Positions 18,297 through 27,154 of a stretch of DNA of 40,657 bases are shown piece after piece. The notes beneath the pieces were generated by a model that worked only from the letters and a program-made list of their open reading frames with translations, did not search any database and was not told the DNA's origin. This stretch comes from Spirochaetota bacterium (lineage in GTDB: Bacteria; Spirochaetota; Spirochaetia; ARS1246). Positions within the stretch are counted from its first letter, which is position 1; every line of letters begins with the position of its first letter. Made by a program: the position numbers and the translations under genes. The stretch covers positions 1 to 40,657 of the forward strand of contig JAJRYZ010000126.1 of the NCBI GenBank assembly GCA_024275515.1, read 5' to 3'.

Positions 18297-18824
18297 ATGA
18301 AACAGGTAATGCGGTTTGCGGGGGATTTCAACACCATCTACGACGCTCTGTTCCCCCTGCTGTTTCGAATCTCGTATCGGATAACCGGCGACGCCACCGC
18401 GGCGGAGGACCTCTGCCAGGAGGCGTTCGTCAGGTATCTGCAACGCGCTCAGCCGTTGCCGACGCCGGATCAGGCGAAGTACTGGTTGATTCGAGTCGTG
18501 CGCAATCTGAGCTATAATTACGAGAAGCGGAAAGGACGCGAACGACGGGCGTTGGATCGGCTCGCCCACGAGCCGAAGCGGGTGGTTCCGTCGCTCGAAA
18601 ACGAGGCTCTTCGATCGGAGAGTTCGAGACTTGTCCGGGAGGCGTTGAATCGCGTACCTTTTAAGCTGAGGACCGCGTTGGTATTGCGCGAATATGCCGG
18701 GATGTCGTACCGCGAGATCGGCCGGTCGTTGCGTATTTCGGAGTCGAACGTCAAAGTCCGCGTGTTCAGAGCGCGCGAGCTTCTAAAGAAGATTCTCAAC
18801 GAGGAGGATCTGCATGTGTCCTGA
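18297..18824 (+). CDS. ECF-type RNA polymerase sigma factor (RpoE-like)
   Basis: FRISYRITGDATAAEDLCQEAFVRYL (region 2) and LRTALVLREYAGMSYREIGRSLRISESNVKVRVFRARELLKKIL (region 4). Confidence 0.93.
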   Translation: MKQVMRFAGDFNTIYDALFPLLFRISYRITGDATAAEDLCQEAFVRYLQRAQPLPTPDQAKYWLIRVVRNLSYNYEKRKGRERRALDRLAHEPKRVVPSLENEALRSESSRLVREALNRVPFKLRTALVLREYAGMSYREIGRSLRISESNVKVRVFRARELLKKILNEEDLHVS

Positions 18825-19344
18825 AAAACCGACAATTTCCGCCTACCACGACGGCGAGCTTGAAGGGGATGTGCGCGCTTTCGTCGCCCGTCATCTGAGA
18901 GAATGCGCGGAGTGCAGTCGGGTCCTCGACGAGTATCGGGCGCTTTCGGTCTCGCTTTCCGAAGCGGGTGACGCGCCGTGGGAGAACGCAACGGCGCGGT
19001 CGCGAGAGCACATACGCGCCCGGGCCGCCATCGTGTCGGGTGTTGCGCTCTGGGGGCGCACCGTCAGGGTTCCGTTTCCTCTCGCCGCCGCCGCCGCCGT
19101 CGCGATCGTCGTTTTGGCCGTCGGTCTCCTCCTGTCGTTGCAGCACGCCGGCCGGCGCGGGGCTTCCCCGACCGGCACGCCGGTGGCGTTGAGCGTTTCG
19201 GCTTTCGAGGATGTGGTCAAGTTTCTCGATTCGCGTCAACGGGAACAGCCGGTTGTCTTCCGGTTGCCCGAGCATGCGCAGCTTCGCGTCATCAGCGAGC
19301 CCACGTTCGTTCGCGCCGCCGACTATCGGCGTGGATTCGAGTGA
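18814..19344 (+). CDS. Zinc-binding (zf-HC2-like) membrane anti-sigma factor
   Basis: ISAYHDGELEGDVRAFVARHLRECAECSRVLDEY (HX3CX2C) plus one TM helix (PFPLAAAAAVAIVVLAVGLLLSL); overlaps the sigma gene. Confidence 0.85.
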   Translation: MCPEKPTISAYHDGELEGDVRAFVARHLRECAECSRVLDEYRALSVSLSEAGDAPWENATARSREHIRARAAIVSGVALWGRTVRVPFPLAAAAAVAIVVLAVGLLLSLQHAGRRGASPTGTPVALSVSAFEDVVKFLDSRQREQPVVFRLPEHAQLRVISEPTFVRAADYRRGFE

Positions 19345-19432
19345 GATCGAGACGTCGTCTCTTTATGTCGTTGTCGTCCGGAGGGCCGTCACATGGTGAA
19401 CCGCTGCGGAAGGAACCCGGGTACCGCATCGA

Positions 19433-19990
19433 ATGGCGTTGAAGGTCGGTAGAAGGCTTCGTCGTTGTCTTGCGCGGGTCGGGAGGCGCTCGCTCCTGGC
19501 CGGTTGCGCCGTACTGTTGCTCGCTCCGGCGGCGGCCGTCGTCGCGCAGGAAGACGACCCTCTCGACGACATTCTCGACTATTTGGCCGACAAGGCGCTC
19601 TCGGTTCATATCGTCATCCGTCTTCTCGACGGCAACGAGGTCATCGTATGGGACGTCGAATACACCGATGTAACCGTCATCGGACGTGCGCTCAACGTCC
19701 GGCTCGTCGGTGAGGATATCGTCATCGACGCGTTTCTTACCCCGTTCGGGAGCATCGAAACCAATTTGATACTTGTCGCCTACGGTCAGCTTTGGTTTAC
19801 CGACAGTCCGGAAGAAGGTGTCAGGTATGAGAGTTTCCTGAAAAGTCTTCCGGTCGAGCCGGGCGAGCGGATCATCTTTTTTCCGCTCGGCGTCGCCGTC
19901 GATTCGGACACCAATATCTACACGATTCAGCTTGAGATTCAGTTATTACCGTACAAGGACGAGAGTCGCGGCGCGGAGCGGCGGGAATAG
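19433..19990 (+). CDS. Secreted hypothetical protein in ECF operon
   Basis: N-terminal arginine-rich/hydrophobic signal ending ...AAAVVAQ; no family recognised. Confidence 0.55.
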   Translation: MALKVGRRLRRCLARVGRRSLLAGCAVLLLAPAAAVVAQEDDPLDDILDYLADKALSVHIVIRLLDGNEVIVWDVEYTDVTVIGRALNVRLVGEDIVIDAFLTPFGSIETNLILVAYGQLWFTDSPEEGVRYESFLKSLPVEPGERIIFFPLGVAVDSDTNIYTIQLEIQLLPYKDESRGAERRE

Positions 19991-19997
19991 GGCGCCC

Positions 19998-21638
19998 GTG
20001 ACGATTCGATCCATTTTCGGACACCGTGCATTCTTCCCCCTGTTCGCCTTCGCTGCGCTACTCGTCGTTCTGTTCGTCACGCTCGGACTTACCGACCGCT
20101 CTCCGACGATTGATCGGATTTCTCCCGAAATCGGGCTTCCCGGCGGCGTGCTCGTCATCGAAGGCAGGAACTTCGGCGACCGGCGCGGAAGCTCCGAGGT
20201 GACGCTGGCCGGTGTCCGCCTCACGACGATTTCGTATCTGGAATGGGGCGATCGGCGGATCAGCGTGCGGATTCCCGAAGAAGCCGGCGCCGGTCCCGTG
20301 CGGATACGAACCGATGCGGGAGAGAGCAACGGGGTCCTGTTTACGAACCGAAACCTCGTGCCCGTCGTGTTGACCGAAAAGACCCGACCCGGCATTCCTT
20401 TTATCGAATCGGTAGATCCTGAAAAAGGAGCGGTGGGTACTCTGATCACCATCGAAGGGTTCAACTTCGGGCTGTCACGCGGAGACGGGAAAGTGTTGTT
20501 CGCCGCGCTTCCGGTCGGGGAAGAGAGCGAAGGGGCGGGAAACACGCTTGCCGCGTCGACGCTCGATTTCGACTACGAAGGCTGGACCGAGCAGACCGTC
20601 CGCGTCCGGGTGCCCGACGGAGCGTCCTCCGGGAGCGTTCGGATCGTTACCGACCGCGGGGAAAGCAACGCGGTTTTCTTCGAAGTTTCCGCACGAGCGG
20701 GGACGAAGAGTCTCAAACGACACCGCGGTTTCCAGTTGGCGGCCGCGGTGGAAGTCGATTCAGTGGTGGCTTCAGGACCCGGGACGATCAAACTGTGGGT
20801 TCCCGGAGTAATAGCGACGCCGGCGCAGCGCAACGTCGAGATCATACGCACGCCGGAGCCGTCGTGGATCGACGGAAACGGCGTGTCGCGGTATGAGGTT
20901 TCCGACTTCGAAGAGGATATCCCTTTTCGAATCGAGCTGGTGTACTGGCTGGATCGGTACGCGGTTGAAACTCGACTCACGCCGGCGCGCGTGGTGCTCG
21001 AATATGATACGCAGACCCGACTCTACCGACGATACACCGCCGCCGACGCACTGGTTCCGGCGGACGATGAGAGCATCGTCGCGGCGGCGGCATCGGCGGC
21101 CGGGAGCGAGAGGAATCCGTATCTCATCGCGAAGTCGGTGTACCTTTTCCTTCTCGTCCGGATGGACTACGACCGAAAATCGCCGGCGAAAAGCGTCGCC
21201 GATTCGTTTGTCGCCGCCCGTGGCGATTCGGAAGACTACGCGCTGCTCTACTGCGCTCTACTGCGTAGCCTCGGCATCCCCGCGCGGCCCGTCGCCGGGG
21301 CGCTGGTATACGGTCCGGGTCGCGCAATTCGTCACGTGTGGGCCGAGTTCTACGTTTCCGGGTTCGGCTGGGTACCGGTCGACCCCGTTCTCGGCGACGG
21401 AGTCCGGTTCGGCGACTTTCCCGACCTCGAGTCGCCGGAGAAGTACTATTTTGGGAACCTCGATGCTCAACGGATCGTCTTCTCACGCGGATACGTCGAT
21501 GTGGATTCCGGAAGCGAGACGGCGGGGGTCCGCGTCGCAAACGCGCCGTCGCTTCAAAGCAAACACGAGAGCGCGACCGGCGGTGTCGAGTCGTACCGCG
21601 CAACGTGGGAACCGGTGCGCGTCATCTACTTCTGGTAG
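19998..21638 (+). CDS. Membrane-anchored IPT/TIG-domain protein with transglutaminase-like C-terminal domain (Ser in expected Cys position)
   Basis: N-terminal TM; two TIG-like units (IDRISPEIGLPGGVLVIEGRNFG, IESVDPEKGAVGTLITIEGFNFG); TG core RGDSEDYALLYCALLRSLGIPARPVAG...RHVWAEFYVSGFGWVPVDPVLGDG. GTG 19998 preferred over ORF start 19932. Confidence 0.82.
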   Translation: MTIRSIFGHRAFFPLFAFAALLVVLFVTLGLTDRSPTIDRISPEIGLPGGVLVIEGRNFGDRRGSSEVTLAGVRLTTISYLEWGDRRISVRIPEEAGAGPVRIRTDAGESNGVLFTNRNLVPVVLTEKTRPGIPFIESVDPEKGAVGTLITIEGFNFGLSRGDGKVLFAALPVGEESEGAGNTLAASTLDFDYEGWTEQTVRVRVPDGASSGSVRIVTDRGESNAVFFEVSARAGTKSLKRHRGFQLAAAVEVDSVVASGPGTIKLWVPGVIATPAQRNVEIIRTPEPSWIDGNGVSRYEVSDFEEDIPFRIELVYWLDRYAVETRLTPARVVLEYDTQTRLYRRYTAADALVPADDESIVAAAASAAGSERNPYLIAKSVYLFLLVRMDYDRKSPAKSVADSFVAARGDSEDYALLYCALLRSLGIPARPVAGALVYGPGRAIRHVWAEFYVSGFGWVPVDPVLGDGVRFGDFPDLESPEKYYFGNLDAQRIVFSRGYVDVDSGSETAGVRVANAPSLQSKHESATGGVESYRATWEPVRVIYFW

Positions 21639-23517
21639 CATCGAGCCGGCGGTAGAGGTAATTGTAGAATACGGCTTCGACGTCGGAGCGCGCGAGCAGT
21701 CTGTTTCGTTCGGTCATAAGATCCGTCCCGGGCGCCAGTACGACAAGCCGGCTACGGCCGAGGTATCCGGGCGTGACGCGGCGGACGCCCGCGATGCCCG
21801 CGGCCTCCACGACTCGGGCGTCGGTCGTTGTGGCGAACCGGACGATAAGCGACCGTTCTTCCGTCGGACCCGAGGGCCTCACGTCGGGCCGTGACATTCG
21901 GATCGTCGTGTTTATCCCGGGAAGTCGGGGACCCGGCGTGACGGTGACCGCTCCGGAGCGAACGAGCTCGAAGACGCCGTAAGCGTCGAGTGCGTCGAGT
22001 ATCCCGTAGCCGTAGTCGGGGTCCCATCCGGCGGGACCCGCGTCGTGTACGGAGTTTCGCAGGATGTATCGCGCGGTGTCGAGGTCTATCGTCCCCGGAT
22101 CGATCGTTGCGAGAAGCGCGAGAATCGCGGTCACGTGCGGTGCGGCTATCGACGTTCCGGCGGTGCCGAGGTAGGTGTAGTCGGCGGGGAGAAGCGGCTG
22201 CACGGCGTCGGACCGCGGCGACGCGGTCACGACGTACTCGTACCACGAATAGAGGCCGGTGGTGGGGTCGAGCGGCAGCAGGAACGGCGGTCCGCCTCCG
22301 GGCGCGACGAGATCGAGTGTCGGCACTTCGCCGGTAAAGGTCCCGGGGTTGGAGTACTCGGCGACTTCGTCGGTCGCGGCGACCGCTCCCACCGAAAGCA
22401 CATACGGCGAGTTCGCCGGATAGGTCGTTTGCGCCGCGCCGTATTCGCGCTCGTTTCCCGCGGCCGCGACAAGGACGACACCCGCCGCGGCGGCGTCCTG
22501 AAGAATCGGATCGACCCATTCGTCGGCGTAGAGCGGAGAAGTCGGGCTCCCCGCACCGAGGCTGAGGTTAATGATCTTCGCGGGTGTCGAGGAGGCCGCT
22601 ACGCCCGAAACGATGTGTTCGGTGAGTCCCGCCGCGTACGCGATGCCCTGCCCGATGTCGAAGGTCGTTCCTCCGAGAAGGCCGAGGACGCGGACGGGCA
22701 TTTGAGTAACGTAGCTTCGCCCGTCGGCGTCGGGGAAGGAGATACCGGCGATTCCTTCGGCGTTGTTCGTCGAAGCGGCGACGATGCTCGCGACCGCGGT
22801 CCCGTGCCACGAATTGTCGACGTCGCCGCTCGTCAAGACGCTATCGCCTTCATCGAGCGCATCGGGATCGATCCCGTCACCGTCGCGGGCGTAGTACGCG
22901 CCAAGCTCGTCGTCGAGCGAGATAAAATCGTAGCCCGATGCGATATCGAGCGAGTCGACGATATCGGGATGCAACGTGTAACCCGTGTCGACTATCGCCA
23001 CCACGACGTCGCTTCGCGTCATCCGGCCGAGACCTTCCTGCTCGCGGATAAGCCCCCAGAGCAACGGGAGGTTGATCCGGCGGAGGTTCCATTGGACCGG
23101 GTCCCCTTCGTACGGATCGTAGTTTTGCGGTTCGGGGAAAAGAGGGTCGTTGGGGGTATACGGCGCAACCGCCGTGACGGCGACTTCGATCGTGCCGACC
23201 CCGGACCACAGCCCGGTGGCCGACTTCGACTGAAGCTTGAAAGTATAGACGCCGGTGCCGAGAAACGACTCGGTCCGGTAGCTGCGCGCGTTTTCGTCCA
23301 GATCGATCCATTCGCCGGCGAGTCCCGGGCCGTCGAGAGCGACGCGAAAACCGCGTACCAAATCGAGCCCGCGAACGTTCCAGCCGAACGTCGGACGCAT
23401 TTCGTAGTCGCCCAGGCCCGATTCCTCGACCCACAGTTCGGGAGTGGCGGCGAAGAAGATATTGCACGACGTCAGCAGCAGCGCCGAGAAGAGCGCCGCA
23501 CAGGTAAGTATGCGCAT
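21622..23517 (-). CDS. Lipoprotein S8 (subtilisin-like) serine peptidase with a C-terminal propeptide-like domain
   Basis: Lipobox LLLTSC; catalytic VAIVDTGY, WHGTAVASIVAA, GTAGTSIAAPHVTAI; C-terminal RSLIVRF...RSRLVVLAPGTDLMTERNRLLARSDVEAVFYNYLYRR. Confidence 0.9.
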   Translation of the reverse strand: MRILTCAALFSALLLTSCNIFFAATPELWVEESGLGDYEMRPTFGWNVRGLDLVRGFRVALDGPGLAGEWIDLDENARSYRTESFLGTGVYTFKLQSKSATGLWSGVGTIEVAVTAVAPYTPNDPLFPEPQNYDPYEGDPVQWNLRRINLPLLWGLIREQEGLGRMTRSDVVVAIVDTGYTLHPDIVDSLDIASGYDFISLDDELGAYYARDGDGIDPDALDEGDSVLTSGDVDNSWHGTAVASIVAASTNNAEGIAGISFPDADGRSYVTQMPVRVLGLLGGTTFDIGQGIAYAAGLTEHIVSGVAASSTPAKIINLSLGAGSPTSPLYADEWVDPILQDAAAAGVVLVAAAGNEREYGAAQTTYPANSPYVLSVGAVAATDEVAEYSNPGTFTGEVPTLDLVAPGGGPPFLLPLDPTTGLYSWYEYVVTASPRSDAVQPLLPADYTYLGTAGTSIAAPHVTAILALLATIDPGTIDLDTARYILRNSVHDAGPAGWDPDYGYGILDALDAYGVFELVRSGAVTVTPGPRLPGINTTIRMSRPDVRPSGPTEERSLIVRFATTTDARVVEAAGIAGVRRVTPGYLGRSRLVVLAPGTDLMTERNRLLARSDVEAVFYNYLYRRLDATRSR

Positions 23518-23619
23518 GTACGACTCCGGTGTGCACGTTGCGGTCGACGATGAATATAGCCTTTCGCCGGAAAAACGTCTGCTTTCGGTCGGCGTAATCT
23601 CGCCGATTTCGCCTCATCG

Positions 23620-23649
23620 TTGACAAGAATCGAACGCGACAAATATACT
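23620..23649 (+). promoter_or_regulatory. Sigma70-type promoter: TTGACA - 18 nt - TATACT
   Basis: TTGACA 23620-23625 and TATACT 23644-23649, upstream of ATG 23681. Confidence 0.75.
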
Positions 23650-23680
23650 TGTGGTATTACGGTCGTTCGCCAGGAGCGCT

Positions 23681-24919
23681 ATGAACAATCCCCTGCAGCT
23701 GTCGCTGGTCAGCTTTAAAAAAGGTTCCTATATTATCGTAGAGGGCAAGCAGAAGGCCGACCGGTTCTATATCCTCCGCAGCGGGAACGTACGAATCAGC
23801 AAGGAAGTCGAGGTCGTCGAAGAAGAAGGAGGGAATCTCCTCGCTCCGGGCGATTTTTTCGGCGTCATTTCCACTATGTCTTCGCACAGCCACATCGAGA
23901 CCGCTCAGGCGGTGAACGACGTGACGATGATAGCGGTGCATCGGGACCAGTTCGGGTTGTTGATCGAGCGGAACGCGCCGGTGGCCATGAAGATCATTCA
24001 GCAGTTCTCAAAGAAAATGCGCTATCTGGACACCGCGCTCGCCCGAATCACGCTCAAGGGCGGACATCAGGAAGGCGAAGATGTGTCGCACCTGTTCAAG
24101 GTCGCCGAGTACTACGCGCGACAGAGCCAGTACAATCAAGCCTACTACGCTTACAGTCAGTATATCCGTCACTGTCCGCACGGGGAGAACGTTCAGGTCG
24201 CCCGCGAACGGATGGCCAAAATCAAACCGTACGCCCGGGCCGTCTACCTCGACGGCAACACCGAGCAGATGACGCGCACCTATCCGAAAGACACGATGAT
24301 CTTCTCCGAAGCGCAACCGGGAAGCGAGCTCTATATCATCCAGAAGGGGAGCGTAAAGATCACAAAGATCGTTAACGACAACGAAGTACTTCTGGCGTTG
24401 CTCAAACCGGGTGATATCTTCGGAGAAATGGCGCTGCTTGAAGACAAACCTCGCACCGCGTCGGCTATTGCGCACGAAGACGCGGTGATGCTCGCGGTGA
24501 ACAAGGCGAACTTCAAACAGATGATCTCGACGCAGCCACAGATGATCACTCGCCTTACGCAGATACTCTCCGATCGGCTCTGGTTTATCTACAAACAGCT
24601 GAGCAATACACAGCTTTCCGATCCGGTGGGTCGTATGTACGACAGGCTTTTTATCGAGCTCGAGCGCCAGCGCATACCGATTAGCAACGAAGCGCACACT
24701 TTCGACTTCGGACCGAAGGAGCTGATCAACCTTGTCGGACTACCCAAGGACGAGGGAAACGCGCATCTGCGCAAGCTGTTCGAAAACTCGAAGCTACGTA
24801 TTATCGACAACAAAATCCACGTTTCGGAAGTAGCCGAGATCGAGAAGCAGGCGAAGTATTTTCGCAAAATGGAAAAGATAGAAAAGGCGCGTCGCCAAGC
24901 TTCAATGCGCAACCTGTAG
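23681..24919 (+). CDS. Regulator with two cyclic-nucleotide-binding-like domains (Crp/Fnr-related)
   Basis: Two cNMP-binding-like units (YIIVEGKQKADRFYILRSGNVRISKEV...LAPGDFFGVIS; MIFSEAQPGSELYIIQKGSVKITKIV...LKPGDIFGEMALLEDKPRTASAIA), a TPR-like linker and a Crp-like C-terminal region. Confidence 0.88.
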   Translation: MNNPLQLSLVSFKKGSYIIVEGKQKADRFYILRSGNVRISKEVEVVEEEGGNLLAPGDFFGVISTMSSHSHIETAQAVNDVTMIAVHRDQFGLLIERNAPVAMKIIQQFSKKMRYLDTALARITLKGGHQEGEDVSHLFKVAEYYARQSQYNQAYYAYSQYIRHCPHGENVQVARERMAKIKPYARAVYLDGNTEQMTRTYPKDTMIFSEAQPGSELYIIQKGSVKITKIVNDNEVLLALLKPGDIFGEMALLEDKPRTASAIAHEDAVMLAVNKANFKQMISTQPQMITRLTQILSDRLWFIYKQLSNTQLSDPVGRMYDRLFIELERQRIPISNEAHTFDFGPKELINLVGLPKDEGNAHLRKLFENSKLRIIDNKIHVSEVAEIEKQAKYFRKMEKIEKARRQASMRNL

Positions 24920-24928
24920 CCGACGTTC

Positions 24929-24957
24929 TTGACTGCTCCCGGTGCGCCGTGTATTTT
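24929..24957 (+). promoter_or_regulatory. Candidate promoter TTGACT - 17 nt - TATTTT
   Basis: Upstream of ATG 24976; spacing correct but -10 imperfect and only about 18 nt from the start codon. Confidence 0.4.
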
Positions 24958-24975
24958 GGGCCTGCAGTTGTCATT

Positions 24976-25761
24976 ATGGAACAGAACGAAAAGGTTACGA
25001 TTTTTCATCTATACCGGCACGACGGCACGGCGCTCTTTCTTCATCCGTTCGACGGCTTCGATAAGCTCATTCAGATTCTCCGGCGCTGCAAAATCGAAGG
25101 GAAGTACGGCGCCGAGCCGCGCGTCGAATCGTTGACGCTGTTTCGTAACGACCTCTACCGCATGATCGAAGACGCGGTGCGCGCGTGGGTTGCCGAGAAA
25201 CGCTTCATACCACGCTTCCTCATTTCCGCCGGCGTCTTTCTCGTCAGCTATCTTTTCTTTTCCGTCGTTATCCGGGATCCCGTGCCTTTGGTCGACGAGG
25301 TGCTTCTCGGTGTCGGCGCGGCGTTCGGGACCTACTTTCTGCTGAGCCGACGTGATCAGAAATCGAACCTCGCGCTCCGAATGCGCGTAGATCTTCGAAC
25401 GGCGGTGGACCGGATCGTTTTTTCACCTGATCGTTTCGTCAGGCAGGTGGAGGAAGCGCTCCAACGGCATGACGCTGAGAGTCGCGAACAGCTTATTGCC
25501 GACATGATGAGTTCCGACATCGAGAAGCGGTTCGAAATCGAGGACGAGCGCGAGGCTAAACAGCTCATCGGTTATCTCGAAAAGCGCTTCAGTACGCGGG
25601 AGTATCGCAAGCAGGCGAAACTACTTACGCGGGCGACCGACAGAGCCGCGGGACGGCAGAGTGTGGAGACGCTCAAGCGCTGGAGTGAGTCGAAAAAGAT
25701 CGACCTGTCGCTTTTCGCCGTGTACCGGCGTATGAAAAAGAGCTGCAAAGGCGTGCGATGA
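24976..25761 (+). CDS. Orphan membrane protein (two TM helices)
   Basis: FIPRFLISAGVFLVSYLFFSVVI and VPLVDEVLLGVGAAFGTYFLLSRR hydrophobic segments; no family recognised. Confidence 0.7.
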   Translation: MEQNEKVTIFHLYRHDGTALFLHPFDGFDKLIQILRRCKIEGKYGAEPRVESLTLFRNDLYRMIEDAVRAWVAEKRFIPRFLISAGVFLVSYLFFSVVIRDPVPLVDEVLLGVGAAFGTYFLLSRRDQKSNLALRMRVDLRTAVDRIVFSPDRFVRQVEEALQRHDAESREQLIADMMSSDIEKRFEIEDEREAKQLIGYLEKRFSTREYRKQAKLLTRATDRAAGRQSVETLKRWSESKKIDLSLFAVYRRMKKSCKGVR

Positions 25762-25767
25762 AACGCT

Positions 25768-27012
25768 CTATCGCACGCTCTCAAGCTTTTCCCGGTTTTC
25801 CCGCTGGATAATCGCGCGTTCGAGAAACGCCTGCGCCGGCGTGAAACTCGGATCGATCGCGAGCGCCTCGCGCCACAGCCGAATGGCTTCATCGAGGTTC
25901 CCGTCGGCGAACGCTTCTATTCCCGCCAGATAGAGTTCGTCCACCTTCGCTCGGGCGGCCATGCGGCCGCGATCGCCCAGATTAAGCCGTGCCTCGATAC
26001 TGAACCGATCGAACGGCTCGAACGTTGTGGTCATGTCGAGGGTGTAGTTGACGGTCAAGCTCACACCGGGGAGGTCGACGGCGGCGCCGAGCGAGATGCG
26101 CGGATTGGCGCCGCGGTAGTTGAAGCCTCCCTGCATTGAAAAGAAGTCGGTCAGTACGACTTCGATCCCGCCGGCCATCGAAAGCGATTCCCAGGTCCGA
26201 ACGAGTCCGGCGGCGTCGAGTCCAAAATGCAGCGGCAGGTCGAGGTCGTAGGAGAGCGTGACGGGACGAAGCGGAGAGTAGGCGATGCCCGCGGTCAGCC
26301 GCGTCGGGAGATTCTCGGACTGGACTCGCGGGCCGAGATTTTTGATTACCAGACCGACCGAAAAGTTTTTGCTCCGAGCCGGGTAGAACTTGAGGAAGTT
26401 GAAGCGGGTGAGAGCGCCGATATCGAGGAGCGCGGCGATGGCCGATTGAGATTCGTACCCGGCGGGAACGAGCACGTTCGGGACGCTGCGATAGGCGAAC
26501 TTTACGTTCGTACCCACCGCGAGCCCGTAGAACCTGTAACCGGAGAAGAAGTTGTAGGAGATGTTGATCGTGGCAAGGCTCTCGGAATAATAGGCGCCGA
26601 CTTCACGTGCGCCCCACGTGTCGTACCCGGTAAACGGAACGTAGAGGAACTTGCCGCCGAACCCGATACCGAGCTCGTTGAATCGGACGGTATACACCAG
26701 CCCTTCGATGCTGGTATCCGCGATCCAGTTGTTATGCAATACCGAAAGCTCGGTGTAATTGAGCAGCGAGCTCGCCGAAGGATTCGCCTCGAGGAAACTC
26801 GAATCGTCCGAGACGGCGGTGAAAGCCGTTCCCATACCCTCGTAACGACCACCGACCGGAACGAGCAGCATGGGAAACACGGTCAATCCCGTGTTGGGGT
26901 CCGCGAAAGCCTCCGCGTTGTCGGCGACGCCGGAATAGAAGCTCGCTATGTCTAAAGCGTTGATGAGAAAAGAGTTAAAAGCGATAATCGATACGAGGAT
27001 GAGTCTCCGCAT
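25768..27012 (-). CDS. UPF0164-family outer-membrane-like protein with C-terminal TPR-like segment
   Basis: Signal sequence, GGRYEGMGTAFTAVSDDSSFLEANPSASSLL (UPF0164/PorV-like start), beta-strand pattern, then LYLAGIEAFADGNLDEAIRLWREALAIDPSFTPAQAFLERA. Confidence 0.8.
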   Translation of the reverse strand: MRRLILVSIIAFNSFLINALDIASFYSGVADNAEAFADPNTGLTVFPMLLVPVGGRYEGMGTAFTAVSDDSSFLEANPSASSLLNYTELSVLHNNWIADTSIEGLVYTVRFNELGIGFGGKFLYVPFTGYDTWGAREVGAYYSESLATINISYNFFSGYRFYGLAVGTNVKFAYRSVPNVLVPAGYESQSAIAALLDIGALTRFNFLKFYPARSKNFSVGLVIKNLGPRVQSENLPTRLTAGIAYSPLRPVTLSYDLDLPLHFGLDAAGLVRTWESLSMAGGIEVVLTDFFSMQGGFNYRGANPRISLGAAVDLPGVSLTVNYTLDMTTTFEPFDRFSIEARLNLGDRGRMAARAKVDELYLAGIEAFADGNLDEAIRLWREALAIDPSFTPAQAFLERAIIQRENREKLESVR

Positions 27013-27154
27013 CTCAAGGCTAATATACTACGACGTCGGTCCGATTTCTATGGTTGCGTGTCGGTCGTGTCGATGCGCCGACGGGCGCTCGGCTCACTTC
27101 GGCCGACCTTTGTGTCGATAATGTGGTAAATCAGGCGAATGGGTTTTTCAAGGT

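Noticed and set aside
19364-19442. Small 25-aa ORF (MSLSSGGPSHGEPLRKEPGYRIEWR) overlapping the start of 19433
   Set aside because: Could be a coupling leader peptide but has no clear ribosome-binding site or other support.
21245-21265. 10-nt tandem repeat CTCTACTGCG CTCTACTGCG in the TG-like gene as a frameshift duplication
   Set aside because: The frame with the duplication gives the expected family sequence (LLYCALLRSLGIPAR), so it is probably coincidental.
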